This document shows, piece after piece, positions 37,580-46,949 of a DNA stretch of 64,000 nucleotides; the first letter of the stretch is position 1; every line of letters starts with the position of its first letter. The position numbers and the translations under genes are program-made. This DNA comes from Maridesulfovibrio salexigens DSM 2638. Its GTDB lineage: Bacteria; Desulfobacterota; Desulfovibrionia; Desulfovibrionales; Desulfovibrionaceae. The DNA lies in NCBI RefSeq assembly GCF_000023445.1, contig NC_012881.1, positions 191,501 through 255,500 of the forward strand. Direction: 5' to 3'. A model generated the notes under the pieces. It was given only the letters and a program-made list of their open reading frames with translations. It had not been told where the DNA came from and did not search any database.

Positions 37580-38194
37580 GTGAGTGCAAAAAAAATGCTC
37601 GCATTATTCTTTCAAACCTACTTAAAACTGTTTTTTGTTCTGACCCCGTTTTTCGCTATTTCTGCTTTCTTATCCCTGACTCAGGAGATGTCTCCGGCAG
37701 AGCGGAAAAAAACGGCAGTAAAAGTCACAGTGGCAGTTATTGTCAGCTCAGTGATCCTTTACCTCTATGGCAGATATATCTTTGATGTGTTCGGTATCAC
37801 CCTTGATGCCTTCCGCATCGGCGCAGGCGCTGTTCTTTTCCTTTCTGCACTGAATATGGTCAACGGAGGGGGCAAGAAATTCGATGCCGGTAAAGACGAT
37901 GACGACATTGCGGTAGTGCCTCTGGCTATCCCTATCGTGGTCGGTCCCGGAACAATCGGCGCTTTGCTGGTCATGGGTTCGGGTGTGCAGGGCTATAAAG
38001 ATATGTTCTTGGCCTGCTGTGCTCTTGTTGCTGCTGTATTAACGGTAGGAATTCTGTTATTTATCTCCTCAAGCCTCAAACGTCTCCTCGGAAAGAGAGG
38101 TCTGAACATCATGAGTCGTTTGACCGGGCTGGTTGTCGCATCCATCGCTGCCCAGATATTTTTTACCGGGCTACGCAATTTCATGCTGAACTAA
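37580..38194 (+). CDS. MarC family integral membrane protein
   Basis: 204 residues, about six hydrophobic helices, with the family segments LKLFFVLTPFFAISAFLSLT and IAVVPLAIPIVVGPGTIGALL. The MarC family was once linked to antibiotic resistance but has no settled function. GTG at 37580 gives five extra residues before an internal ATG at 37595; neither has a clear ribosome site, so the exact start is open. Followed at 24 bases by a small gene, probably cotranscribed. Confidence 0.88.
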   Translation: MSAKKMLALFFQTYLKLFFVLTPFFAISAFLSLTQEMSPAERKKTAVKVTVAVIVSSVILYLYGRYIFDVFGITLDAFRIGAGAVLFLSALNMVNGGGKKFDAGKDDDDIAVVPLAIPIVVGPGTIGALLVMGSGVQGYKDMFLACCALVAAVLTVGILLFISSSLKRLLGKRGLNIMSRLTGLVVASIAAQIFFTGLRNFMLN

Positions 38195-38218
38195 CTGTTA
38201 CGGAAAGGAGGATTCGCA

Positions 38219-38440
38219 ATGGCAGGAGTAAAAAAATTAACCGATAGGTTTTTGATCGCACTTTTCAGACGAGGCAAGGCTGATTATTTGCCGCCGTCTT
38301 ATTTAGAGACAGAAGGTGGAAAGGTGCTTGCTCCGGGCGAAACCGACAAGCTTCAGGGATTGCTTGCCGAGATGACCGGCAAAGGGATTCTTGAGGAGAA
38401 GGGAGGCGAGTATAAGCTTCTTTCCGATCCGTATGCTTAG
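38219..38440 (+). CDS. 73-residue hypothetical protein
   Basis: Unrecognised. AAAGGAGG precedes the ATG, so it is surely translated. The sequence is soluble and basic at the N-terminus (KKLTDRFLIALFRRGK); LQGLLAEMTGKGILEEKGGEYKL at 45-68 looks like the end of a winged-helix-type fold. It is the second gene behind marC and is closed by a strong terminator. Confidence 0.7.
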   Translation: MAGVKKLTDRFLIALFRRGKADYLPPSYLETEGGKVLAPGETDKLQGLLAEMTGKGILEEKGGEYKLLSDPYA

Positions 38441-38463
38441 TTAACCATTCTTTTAAATAAGAA

Positions 38464-38500
38464 GGCCGCAATATCCAGCTGGATGTTGCGGCCTTTTTTT
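38464..38500 (+). terminator. Terminator after the marC unit
   Basis: GGCCGCAA / TTGCGGCC outer stem with an inner ATCCAGC-GGAT pairing and T7. It abuts the convergent phosphodiesterase gene. Confidence 0.92.
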
Positions 38501-38990
38501 AATCTACAGGAACGAATGAGCATTCCATGTTCTGCTCTTCGTCTACTTCCACAATCGCCACACAGGGCGGACGTTCATCTCGTGGCGAGGTCAGGCTGCC
38601 GGGATTAAGCATCTGTACTCCGCTGACGATGGACCAGTCCTGTATATGGGTGTGTCCGTAACAGACCAGATCAAAATCAGGTCCGAAAGACTGGGCTACG
38701 TTGAGTGAAACCTGCGAACGTGAGCCCCAGCCGTGAGCAATACCTATGCGCAGTCCGTGGAAATTTACTGACTCAAGCGGTTGCAGGTAGTCAGAGAGGG
38801 TCCATTCATCACAATTGCCCAGCGCCGCGTGGAAATTAGGGTGCTGGCAGAAAAACTGCCACATGGAAAAAGTCGTCAAATCACCGCAATGCAGGAGCAA
38901 GTCCGCATTTGCAAGGTACTTATTAAAAACCTCCGTGAGCCTTTTATCGGGCTCACGGAGGTGAGTGTCAGATATTACTGCGATTTTCAC
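38499..38990 (-). CDS. YfcE/MJ0936-type metallophosphodiesterase
   Basis: 163 residues of the calcineurin-like phosphoesterase superfamily. Metal ligands are visible in ISDTHLREPD (Asp-x-His) at 6-15, LLHCGD near 33-38, GNCDEW near 58-63, GIAHGWGS near 84-91 and GHTHIQDW near 116-123. Enzymes of this size hydrolyse phosphodiesters or cyclic nucleotides in the cytoplasm. It is the last gene of the mla operon direction, 5 bases after mlaA; no functional tie to lipid transport is known. Confidence 0.88.
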   Translation of the reverse strand: MKIAVISDTHLREPDKRLTEVFNKYLANADLLLHCGDLTTFSMWQFFCQHPNFHAALGNCDEWTLSDYLQPLESVNFHGLRIGIAHGWGSRSQVSLNVAQSFGPDFDLVCYGHTHIQDWSIVSGVQMLNPGSLTSPRDERPPCVAIVEVDEEQNMECSFVPVD

Positions 38991-38995
38991 GGTGC

Positions 38996-39901
38996 CTACT
39001 TTTCTGGTGCCGCATCCGGGTTGGTGGTCATCTTCGGTTTAGGCTTGTTTGGGTCTATCTTGGCGTCTCTGACCTGTTTGCCTCGGTAACTAAGGTAAGC
39101 GTCCCTAAGAGCGAGGTAGGGGTCAATAGAGCCTTCCTTGAGGGATTCGTATTCACCGATGTGGAATGAAAGTTTGTTGATCTGGTTGTAAGCTCCGGCA
39201 GATGCGGAGTAATACCAGGGAATGCCGAACCACCAGAAGGGGTTGAGCACGAAGGTGTCAATTCCAAGTCCGACTGAATCACGAATTGTGGAAGGGCCGA
39301 AGAAGGGCAGTACGAAGTACGGACCGTTGGGGATGCCCCAGACACCGAAGGTCTGTCCCATATCTTCGTTGCCGAGGTAGAGAGGCATTGTTGATTGTGC
39401 TTCGCCTACAACATTACCAAGTCCTCCAAGTCCGAAGACCGAGTTAGCTACAAACTTGGATGTCTCAGCACCGGCAGTATAAAATTTACCCTGCAGCAGA
39501 CAGCTTATCAGGCGTACGGGGTAAAGCATGTTCTGGAAAAAGTTGTTGGTCCAGGTTCTGGGCTTGAGCGGAACCAGCCACATGTAGCCTTGAGTAACGG
39601 GTTTCATGATGTTGAAGTACAGATAATCGTTGAACTTGAACATCGCACGGTTGTATCCCTGCCATGGGTCGGAAGCATATGCTTCTTCGTGCTGCTCGGA
39701 ATCCCCCCACATATCCTCGCTGAAATCATCTTCAGCGTATTCCTCAGGATTGTTTTTAACGGCACCGATCACGCCGGAGCCGACTTGAGCCACCACTATG
39801 GAATCTTGCGTATCCGCAGACCTTACCTGTGAAGGAAAGGTTAAAAGGATCATAGTCAGAACCACAAAGGCGAGGATGGTTGTGGAATAGTTCCTGGTCA
39901 T
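38996..39901 (-). CDS. mlaA: MlaA/VacJ outer-membrane lipid asymmetry protein
   Basis: 301 residues. Removes phospholipids from the outer leaflet of the outer membrane and hands them to MlaC. The core WQGYNRAMFKFNDYLYF, FVANSVFGLGGLGNV and YFVLPFFGPSTIRDSVG is the MlaA family signature. A signal peptide (residues 1-28, hydrophobic LAFVVLTMILLTF) ends in VRSADT; no lipobox cysteine is present, so it is not a classical lipoprotein here. The tail is Pro/Lys-rich. Confidence 0.9.
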   Translation of the reverse strand: MTRNYSTTILAFVVLTMILLTFPSQVRSADTQDSIVVAQVGSGVIGAVKNNPEEYAEDDFSEDMWGDSEQHEEAYASDPWQGYNRAMFKFNDYLYFNIMKPVTQGYMWLVPLKPRTWTNNFFQNMLYPVRLISCLLQGKFYTAGAETSKFVANSVFGLGGLGNVVGEAQSTMPLYLGNEDMGQTFGVWGIPNGPYFVLPFFGPSTIRDSVGLGIDTFVLNPFWWFGIPWYYSASAGAYNQINKLSFHIGEYESLKEGSIDPYLALRDAYLSYRGKQVRDAKIDPNKPKPKMTTNPDAAPEK

Positions 39902-39913
39902 GGTTATTTCCCG

Positions 39914-40579
39914 TTATTTAATGCCGTTTTCAGCTGTGGCTTTAGGGTTCGCTTTAAGCTCAGCACATTTATCTTCGAGTCGCTTGAAAAGTTCTTTCTT
40001 GCTGGCCTCGAAGGTCTTATCATTTGTAGTGTCAAGAATTCCGGTAAACTGTGTGCGATAGTTCTTGACCAGACTTACGCCTTCGATTTTTACGTCATAA
40101 ACATCCCACTCGCCATCGGTGAGCTTCATGCGGTAAAAAACAGGGATATCCTGTTTGCCGGTAAGCAAACGGGTGTCTACTTGTGCGTATTTTCCCTTAA
40201 TAATAGTCTCTTTGTCAAATGCGACTTTCTCACCGGAATATTCTCCGACACGACCAAGGTAGGTCTGTTCGAGTACGTCAGTGAAAAGATCAACGAATCT
40301 TTCTCTCTCTTCAGGGGTAAACTTAAGCCAGGGCCGCCCTATGGAACGTTTGGAAAGTTCTTCGAAATTAAAAAAATCCTTTATGGTTTCGCGGATTTTG
40401 AGAGTCATCTCTTCCTGTTTGTCAGGGTTCCCTTTGAGATCAGGGTCGTTGAGAATTGCTATGACTCCCTGAATCCCGGAACGCAACCGGACCATGGGTG
40501 AGTTTTCTGCCGCAAAGGCCGCTCCCGCAGAAAGACTGAGGAGCAAGACGATAATGAATATGGATAATGTTCTTTTCAT
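39914..40579 (-). CDS. mlaC: MlaC periplasmic phospholipid carrier
   Basis: 221 residues from the ATG at 40579. Signal peptide MKRTLSIFIIVLLLSLSAGAAFA is complete with this start; a longer frame from 40633 would overlap mlaD and spoil it. The mature protein has FFNFEELSKRSIGRPW, TFLEQTYLGRVGEYSGE-like segments and VYDVKIEGVSLVKNYR, typical of MlaC (Ttg2D). It shuttles phospholipid between MlaA and the inner-membrane MlaFEDB complex. Confidence 0.9.
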   Translation of the reverse strand: MKRTLSIFIIVLLLSLSAGAAFAAENSPMVRLRSGIQGVIAILNDPDLKGNPDKQEEMTLKIRETIKDFFNFEELSKRSIGRPWLKFTPEERERFVDLFTDVLEQTYLGRVGEYSGEKVAFDKETIIKGKYAQVDTRLLTGKQDIPVFYRMKLTDGEWDVYDVKIEGVSLVKNYRTQFTGILDTTNDKTFEASKKELFKRLEDKCAELKANPKATAENGIK

Positions 40580-40613
40580 TTTAGAGAACCGATTATTTAT
40601 TAAATTGTTTTTT

Positions 40614-41060
40614 TTAGACTTTGCCAAAAACATAATTACTGATCAAGTCTTCAATATCAATTGCTGACTCTGTTTCAATGATAACTCCGCCCGGTTCAAT
40701 GGGGTCTCCAACACCGCCGGGAGTTATTTTGATATATTTATCCCCGATTAAACCACTGGTTTTAACTGAGGCAATAGCATCGTCAGTCAGTTCGATGCGC
40801 TTTTCAAGGCTTAAAGTCAGCACAGCCTTCTGTTTTTCAATGTCGAGATTAATTTTGCTTACGTAGCCGATAGGAACGCCCATCATTTCAACGGGAGAGT
40901 TAACCCGAAGCCCGGTCACATCGTTAAAGCTGGCGGTAACATGGTAATGGTCGTCTGAGAACATATGCACATCACCGAGCTTAATACTCATGTAGACAAT
41001 ACAGAGCAGACCGATAAAGACGAATATGCCGACTGCTGTTTCTTTAGGATATTTTTTCAT
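40614..41060 (-). CDS. mlaD: MlaD, MCE-domain lipid-binding subunit
   Basis: 148 residues. One N-terminal membrane helix (AVGIFVFIGLLCIVYMSI) then a single MCE domain: FNDVTGLRVNSPVEMMGVPIGYVSKI, VKTSGLIGDKYIKITPG. It forms a periplasmic hexamer on the MlaFE transporter that shuttles phospholipids across the periplasm. Directly after the mlaF gene, spacing 18 bases. Confidence 0.92.
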   Translation of the reverse strand: MKKYPKETAVGIFVFIGLLCIVYMSIKLGDVHMFSDDHYHVTASFNDVTGLRVNSPVEMMGVPIGYVSKINLDIEKQKAVLTLSLEKRIELTDDAIASVKTSGLIGDKYIKITPGGVGDPIEPGGVIIETESAIDIEDLISNYVFGKV

Positions 41061-41078
41061 GCCGGAGTCCGTTCCAAA

Positions 41079-41917
41079 TTAATTGCTGTTCAAATCGCCA
41101 ATGTATTTGGCGCAATCCATTTTCATAACAGAAGGATCAAGAGGAGCCATGGTCAGGCGCGGAGCTTCACGTTCCTCACTTTCACGATCCAGGAATTGAC
41201 GCAGGTAAGGTTCTTCCGTTGCCAGAAGTTCATTCTTCTGACCTTTGAAAAGAGTTTTACCTTCACCGAGAACTACAACGTAATCGGCAATTGTCTGCAT
41301 GCTGGCCAGATCATGGCTGACCACCACGATAGTCATATCGAACCTTTCTTTGAGTTCAATGAGTAAATCGTCAAGCTCGGCCGAGTTGATAGGGTCGAGT
41401 CCTGACGTGGGTTCGTCACAGAACAGGATGTCTGGATCCATGACCATTGCGCGGGCCAGACCTGCCCTTTTGCGCATTCCCCCGGAAAGTTCATTCGGGT
41501 AGTAGTCCATGAAATTTTCAAGACCCACGAGACTCAGTTTCGACCTGACCACGTCATGGATCTCGTCTTGCTTGAGTCTGGTGTGCTCGCGCAGCGGTAA
41601 AGCTACGTTATCGAAAAGGTTCAGTGCACCGAGCAGAGCCCCATCCTGAAAAAGAACGCCGATACGTTGTTTCAGGCAGCGGAAGGCTTTGCGCTTGAGT
41701 TTGTAAATATCATGCCTGCCGAGATATACGGCACCACTGATGGGAGTGTTGAGTTTGAGGATATTTTTAAGCAGGGTTGATTTACCACAGCCTGAGCGTC
41801 CGAGAATAACAGAAATTCCACCGCCGGGAAGAGTAGCATTGATATCGGAAACTACGGGATTTCCGCCGTAGCCGATTGTCAGGTCTCGATTCTAATATCC
41901 GGTGCCTTGGTGCTCAT
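41079..41917 (-). pseudogene. mlaF: MlaF ABC ATPase with an N-terminal frameshift
   Basis: A complete MlaF homologue, the ATPase of the Mla transporter, can be read from two frames. From ATG at 41917 (with GAGGG upstream) the product runs MSTKAPDIRIET then meets TGA at 41879-41881; the missing next residue would be Leu. The other frame resumes TIGYGGNPVVSDINATLPGG, Walker A GRSGCGKSTLLK near residue 42, LFQDGALLGALNLF, signature LSGGMRKRAG and Walker B PDILFCDEPTSGLD. One base deleted near 41880 explains it. No ATG, GTG or TTG precedes Walker A in the second frame, so no intact start remains. Confidence 0.85.
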
Positions 41918-41926
41918 CAGATCCCT

Positions 41927-42745
41927 CTAGAGAAGCAAGGAAGTTATGATGTAGTCGGCTACAAGAACCAGAACACAGGACATAACTACTGCGGTTGTTG
42001 TTGCTTGGCTCACGCCTTCGGGACCTTTGCCGTCTTTTCGGTGGTGGGTAAAATACCCCTGAAAGCAGCAAACCGTGCAGACCAGAACTGCGAATACGAG
42101 AGATTTGTTGAATCCGGCCGAAATATCATCCCAACCCAAGGCGGTATGAACACGGTGCCAGTACACGCCTGCGTTGCCGCCCATCAGCATTACTCCGCTC
42201 AAATAGCCGCCAACAATCCCGATAAGATCGAAGAAGGCTGTCAGGATCGGGAAGGAGATAAGTGAAGCCACCAGTTTGGGGCTAACCAGATAATTTATAG
42301 GGTTGATGTCCATGAGTTCGAGGGCATCGATCTGTTCAGAGATGCGCATTACCCCGATTTCAGCCGTCATGGACGATCCAGCCCTGCCGGTCAGCATTAT
42401 GGCGGTCAGTACTGGGCCTAGTTCACGCACCAGCGAAAGAGCTACAGCCGCTCCGAGAAAACCTTCAGAACCGAATTTGGATAAGGCGTACTGAGTTTGT
42501 AGGCCGACAACCATACCGGTGAAAAGCCCGATCAACGATATAACAGTAATGGACTTGACTCCTATGAAGTAAAGTTCCTTTACTGATTTTTTGAAAATTC
42601 CAAGTGAACTGAAAATATGAAGCAGGCCGTGCATGAGGAAAATGAACATTGCTCCTGCCTCATTGAGGAGGTTAATGCTCAATTTACCAACCATATTTAT
42701 CGGCAGGAGTAATTTGTTTTCAGTTTCTACTTGGGACATGGGCAA
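41927..42745 (-). CDS. mlaE: MlaE permease of the phospholipid transporter
   Basis: 272 residues with about five or six membrane helices. Family segments: FIGVKSITVISLIGLFTGMVVGLQTQYALSKFG and LGPVLTAIMLTGRAGSSMTAEIGVMRISEQIDALE, DPV-type INPINYLVSPKLVAS. First gene of the mlaEFDCA operon; MlaB (STAS) is absent here. The mlaF start follows the stop by ten bases on the minus strand. Confidence 0.92.
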   Translation of the reverse strand: MPMSQVETENKLLLPINMVGKLSINLLNEAGAMFIFLMHGLLHIFSSLGIFKKSVKELYFIGVKSITVISLIGLFTGMVVGLQTQYALSKFGSEGFLGAAVALSLVRELGPVLTAIMLTGRAGSSMTAEIGVMRISEQIDALELMDINPINYLVSPKLVASLISFPILTAFFDLIGIVGGYLSGVMLMGGNAGVYWHRVHTALGWDDISAGFNKSLVFAVLVCTVCCFQGYFTHHRKDGKGPEGVSQATTTAVVMSCVLVLVADYIITSLLL

Positions 42746-42922
42746 TTACTTACCATAAATAGTTTTAAAACGTTAATTAAATTTCAGTAATGTTAGTGCT
42801 AACGGTCAATTTTGGACAAAGCTAAACCGACCCCTTAGCACAATGATCTCGAAAATAAAAGGACGAAAAAGGTATAGGAGCAGTATTAACTCCTGTCCGG
42901 TCCAAACTAGTTGTTCTTCAGA

Positions 42923-43540
42923 TCAATCTTCGTCATCAAGACCGTTTTTATTTTCCCACCAGCTTGGAGGCGGACCGAGATACCACCAGTCTTTATGGTC
43001 AGTCTCAGCTATCTTATCGGCTAATTGCTGACCTTCTTCAGTTCGCAATCTTTTCAGTGCCGATTCCATCCATTTGCCGGCGTAGGGATTACCCATATCC
43101 AGTTCTTCTTTGAGGTTGAGGATGAAATCAATTTGGTCAGCATCCTGAGCCAGTTTTGATTCAATGGTTTCACATTCCTCAAGCTCTTCCCAGTGAGGGA
43201 ATATTTTATCTTCGAGTCCTGTCCCGGCAAGCGTGTGCCGCAAAGCCTTATCCCGGTAGCTACGGTTGTAAATACGGTTTACGTAGTTGAAGTCCCCGGT
43301 GCGGGCTTCATGCAGGTCATGGAAAAGACACATGAAGACTGTGCGAGCCATGTCTGCCCCAGCCATGTCAGCCAGAACGTATCCGAGAACAGCCACCCGG
43401 TAGGAGTGGTCGGCAACGGACTCAGATCCTGTGCCCAGAAACTGGTATCCTGTTCTCGGGGTTTTGCGCAGCATGCCGACTTCGAATAGGAAATCGGCAA
43501 GCCTGGTCATTTTGTCGCGGTTTTTAAGGTTTTTCATCAT
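42923..43540 (-). CDS. HD-domain hydrolase, YfbR-like
   Basis: 205 residues with the HD signature: a His in ADHSYRVAVLGYVLAD near 46, HDLHEARTGDF near 75-85 and a third-site Asp in AQDADQIDFIL near 139-144. YfbR-type members are metal-dependent 5'-deoxynucleotidases acting on dNMPs. The C-terminal 35 residues are rich in Trp and acid residues (WWYLGPPPSWWENKNG). A single gene; substrate not established. Confidence 0.85.
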   Translation of the reverse strand: MMKNLKNRDKMTRLADFLFEVGMLRKTPRTGYQFLGTGSESVADHSYRVAVLGYVLADMAGADMARTVFMCLFHDLHEARTGDFNYVNRIYNRSYRDKALRHTLAGTGLEDKIFPHWEELEECETIESKLAQDADQIDFILNLKEELDMGNPYAGKWMESALKRLRTEEGQQLADKIAETDHKDWWYLGPPPSWWENKNGLDDED

Positions 43541-43576
43541 AGGAAAGTCTGATTATATATGTGTAATGTGAAATTT

Positions 43577-44761
43577 TTAAGATCTGTAATCGGCATTAAT
43601 GCTGATGTATTCCTTGGTCAGGTCAGAAGCCTGCATCATGGAGGTTCCTTCGCCATCACCAAGAGTGATGTTTACCTCAACATCCTGCTTACGCATGATC
43701 GGTTCAAGCAGAGCGTCCATGTCACCTTCAACCGGCTTGCCTTTTTCAAATACAATTATTTTACCGAAGCTTAAGGTCAGCTGCTCAGGATCAAACTCTG
43801 CTCCGCTCCTGCCTGCGGCAGCTACGATGCGGCCCCAGTTGGGGTCTTCACCGAAAAGAGCGGTTTTTACCAGTGGGGAGTTACCGACAGCACGAACCAT
43901 AAGTTCAGCGTCTTCATCCGATGCAGCGCCGCTTACTTTAATATGCATGACCTTGGTGCCGCCTTCAGCATCCTGCACTATCATATAAGATAGCTGCTGG
44001 CAGATATCGAGGAGCAGGGCTTCAATTGCATCTTTTGTCTCTGCGCTATCAGCTTTGACTCCGGATGCTCCATTGGCAAAGGCCATAACAGTGTCGTTTG
44101 TACTGGTGTCGCCATCAACGGTGATGCAGTTGAAGCTTTTATCAATGCATCTGCGCAGAGTTTCCTGCCACCATTTGGGGTCAACTTCTGCATCACAGGT
44201 TACGTAGCCGAGCATGGTAGCCATATTCGGAGAGATCATACCCGCGCCTTTGCACATGCCGAGCATACGTACGGGCTTGCCGTTACATTCTATCTCGCCC
44301 CATGCAATTTTGGGAAATTTGTCGGTAGTCATGATGGCTTTCGCAGCCTTGACCGGATCGCTGTCGGAAAGTGCCGGCTTGAGTTTGGGTGCGACCTCAC
44401 GCCACTTTTCCATATTGAAGCGCGGTCCGATAACCCCGGTAGAGGAGGGAAGTAGATCGCGTGAATTCAGTCCAAGATATTTTGCAGCCAAGATAAGGCT
44501 TTCCCGGCAATCTTCAATCCCTTCAGCTCCGGTACAGGCGTTGGCGAGTCCGGCATTGACGATGGCTCCGCGGACTATCTGTGATTCAGCAAGAATTTCC
44601 TTGCCCACAGTAACCGGTGCAGCCTGAAATTTGTTTTTGGTGAATACTGCCGCTGCAACAGCAGGAACTTCGCTGAGAATCAGGGCCAGATCATTACGGC
44701 CGCTGTATTTGAATCCAGCCTCAAGGGCTGCGAATTTGTATCCTTCGGGAATTTGAAGCAT
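43577..44761 (-). CDS. argJ: Glutamate N-acetyltransferase / amino-acid N-acetyltransferase ArgJ
   Basis: Self-cleaving enzyme of the arginine pathway that transfers acetyl from N-acetylornithine to glutamate. 394 residues. The autoproteolysis site is seen at GMISPNMATMLGYVTCD near residues 185-200 (cleavage before Thr), with CTGAEGIEDC-like and SFNCITVDGDTSTNDT segments. Single gene flanked by intergenic gaps; the argininosuccinate genes are elsewhere. Confidence 0.95.
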   Translation of the reverse strand: MLQIPEGYKFAALEAGFKYSGRNDLALILSEVPAVAAAVFTKNKFQAAPVTVGKEILAESQIVRGAIVNAGLANACTGAEGIEDCRESLILAAKYLGLNSRDLLPSSTGVIGPRFNMEKWREVAPKLKPALSDSDPVKAAKAIMTTDKFPKIAWGEIECNGKPVRMLGMCKGAGMISPNMATMLGYVTCDAEVDPKWWQETLRRCIDKSFNCITVDGDTSTNDTVMAFANGASGVKADSAETKDAIEALLLDICQQLSYMIVQDAEGGTKVMHIKVSGAASDEDAELMVRAVGNSPLVKTALFGEDPNWGRIVAAAGRSGAEFDPEQLTLSFGKIIVFEKGKPVEGDMDALLEPIMRKQDVEVNITLGDGEGTSMMQASDLTKEYISINADYRS

Positions 44762-44886
44762 GGTCTTTTATCCTCTGAAATATCCTGCCAGCAAAGGTGT
44801 TGACAGTAGTTTTTTGTTGTTACTCTCTCAGAAAAAACTGTGCAAGATAAAATAGCTGATTAAAACAAAAGTTATTGCGATTCATA

Positions 44887-44923
44887 CAAAAAAACGGGTC
44901 TGTCCAAGCAAGAACAGACCCGT
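44887..44923 (-). terminator. ppiD terminator
   Basis: ACGGGTCTGT / ACAGACCCGT stem with 10-nt loop, T7 on the minus strand. Confidence 0.88.
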
Positions 44924-44947
44924 TGATATAAGCTGATTGAGTTCAGA

Positions 44948-46849
44948 CTAATTCAGGAGGTCCTTGCGGACATATTCAACTTTAGCCTTGGATCGCAATT
45001 CGTTCAGGAAAGCGCCAAACACTTCGTTGGCGCGCTGCTGGAATATAGCATCCATGACCATATCTTTCTGGGCTGCCCATGCTTCCTCTTTGGGAGGAAT
45101 GCGTTCATCAACACGGGCAACAATGAAACCGCCGGGAAGTTCGAAAACTTCAGACATCCACTGGTCTTTCTTAGCAGCTAAAGCAGCCTGAGCCAGTTTG
45201 GGGTTCATGCCCAGGCCGGGAACAAAACCGTCGCGACCGAAGGGTTCAGAGGTTTTCAGATCCTTTTTAATGACCTTGAGGGCTGCAGCTTCAGTCTTTT
45301 CATTAGACAACTGGCCCATGAGAGCAAGAGCTTTGGCTTTAGCCAGATTCATTGCTTGCTGCTGGGAAAGGAAGCTTTCAATATCCTGCTTCTGGTCCTT
45401 AAGCGGGCTCAGGGACGGAGGAACATCTGCTTCTTTTTCTACCAGAATGTAACCGCCGTCGATAGCAACAGGCATATCAGTCGCGTTGCCTTTAGGCAGG
45501 GCGATGATAGTCTGGGCAGCACTCTCGGTCATACCGAAGGCACGGGAGAGGTTTTCAACAGTTGCCTGTTCGCTTTTCTTGAAAGCAATACCCAGTTCTT
45601 CGGAAACTTTGTCCAGCTTCATGCCGGAAGCAAGCAGATCAATAGCGTGGTCCAGTTTGTCAGTAATGGAGTCTGCTGCTTTTTCCTGAGCTATCAGGGA
45701 GTTGATTTCGTCCTTGACCTGATCAATATCTTTCTGGCCGGCTTCGCGGACGTCATCAATTTTGATCAGGTGCCAACCGAAACGGGTACGTACAGGCTCG
45801 CTGATTTCACCTTTCTTGAGAGCGAAAGCTGCTTCTTCAAAAGGTTTAACCATGGCACCGCGGCCAAACCAGCCGAGTTCTCCACCTTTGGAGCTGCTGG
45901 GACCTTCAGAGTACTTTTTAGCCAGTTTACCGAAATCCTGACCGGACTTGGCTTTGGCGAGTACTTTCTTAATTTTCTTTTCTGCCGCAGCTACATCTTT
46001 GTCAGAAGCATTCTCATCAACAGTGATCAGGATATGACGTGCATTGACCTGAGCCTCCTGCTGGAAAGTTTCTTTGTTCGCTTCGTAGTATGCTTTGATT
46101 TCTTCGGGGGTAACGGTCTCATTGATAGACAGTTCTTCCGGAGTGAAAGCAATGTATTTAACAACAGAGCGTGCCGGGATAGTGAATTTGTCCGGGTTGG
46201 CTTTGTAGAAATCTTCAATCTGTTTGTCGCTGATCTTGATATTTTTAACAAAGTCAGCACCGGATACATAGTAATAATCGATCTGAACTTTTTCAGCAGC
46301 AGAGTCGAAAAGTGCGCGGGCATCAGCTTCAGTGGGCTTGACCGGCATGGTTACGTATTCCTGCAGCTTGCTGATCAGAGCGCTGTTGCGCATGTCATTT
46401 TCAAAGGTAGCAGCGGACATGGCTCTGCTCTGCAGGAAAGCCTGATAGAGATTCATGTCGAATTTGCCGTCTTTGTCTGCAAAAGCAGGAATCTTGCTGA
46501 TGCTGTATGAAAGTTCACTGTTAGATACAGAGAGTCCGAGTTTTTCTGCTTCTGCTTCCAGAAGTTTCTGGCTGACCAGCTGTTCAAGAACAGCTTTCTT
46601 GAATTCAGGGGACTGCAGTTGATCGGAGTCTAAATTGGGATTCTGAGCCCTTAATGCTTCAGCGGTTTCGCGGTAGACCTGCATGAATTCCTGAGTAGGA
46701 ACAGGCTGGTCGTTAACGTAAGCGATTACCGGATCGGTGTTGCCGTTGAATCCGCCGGCGCCGAAGGCAAAAATAAAAACTGCGATAATGATACCGAATG
46801 CGATTTTGATACCCCAGCTCTGGGCATTTTGGCGCAGAATGTCCATCAT
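44948..46849 (-). CDS. ppiD: PpiD-like membrane-anchored peptidyl-prolyl isomerase
   Basis: 633 residues. A single N-terminal membrane anchor (IKIAFGIIIAVFIFAFGAGGF) leaves the rest in the periplasm. A SurA-N-type chaperone region follows, then a parvulin domain (ARHILITVDENASDK ... LGWFGRGAMVKPFEEAAF ... GWHLIKIDDV, about 270-370), and a second substrate-binding half. PpiD works near the Sec exit to fold exported proteins. It lies alone with its own terminator. Confidence 0.9.
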   Translation of the reverse strand: MMDILRQNAQSWGIKIAFGIIIAVFIFAFGAGGFNGNTDPVIAYVNDQPVPTQEFMQVYRETAEALRAQNPNLDSDQLQSPEFKKAVLEQLVSQKLLEAEAEKLGLSVSNSELSYSISKIPAFADKDGKFDMNLYQAFLQSRAMSAATFENDMRNSALISKLQEYVTMPVKPTEADARALFDSAAEKVQIDYYYVSGADFVKNIKISDKQIEDFYKANPDKFTIPARSVVKYIAFTPEELSINETVTPEEIKAYYEANKETFQQEAQVNARHILITVDENASDKDVAAAEKKIKKVLAKAKSGQDFGKLAKKYSEGPSSSKGGELGWFGRGAMVKPFEEAAFALKKGEISEPVRTRFGWHLIKIDDVREAGQKDIDQVKDEINSLIAQEKAADSITDKLDHAIDLLASGMKLDKVSEELGIAFKKSEQATVENLSRAFGMTESAAQTIIALPKGNATDMPVAIDGGYILVEKEADVPPSLSPLKDQKQDIESFLSQQQAMNLAKAKALALMGQLSNEKTEAAALKVIKKDLKTSEPFGRDGFVPGLGMNPKLAQAALAAKKDQWMSEVFELPGGFIVARVDERIPPKEEAWAAQKDMVMDAIFQQRANEVFGAFLNELRSKAKVEYVRKDLLN

Positions 46850-46909
46850 GGCTTCTTCAGTCTCCGTTTGCAGCAGGTGCTGCTTTCAAGTGTTTATTCT
46901 ATTTTAACA

Positions 46910-46941
46910 GGCAGGGCATCCACCAGTGCGGATACCCTGCC
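46910..46941 (-). terminator. Aconitase terminator
   Basis: GGCAGGGTATCC / GGATGCCCTGCC hairpin just after the aconitase stop; the following T-run is weak (TGTTAAAATAG). Confidence 0.6.
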
Positions 46942-46949
46942 ATACTCAT

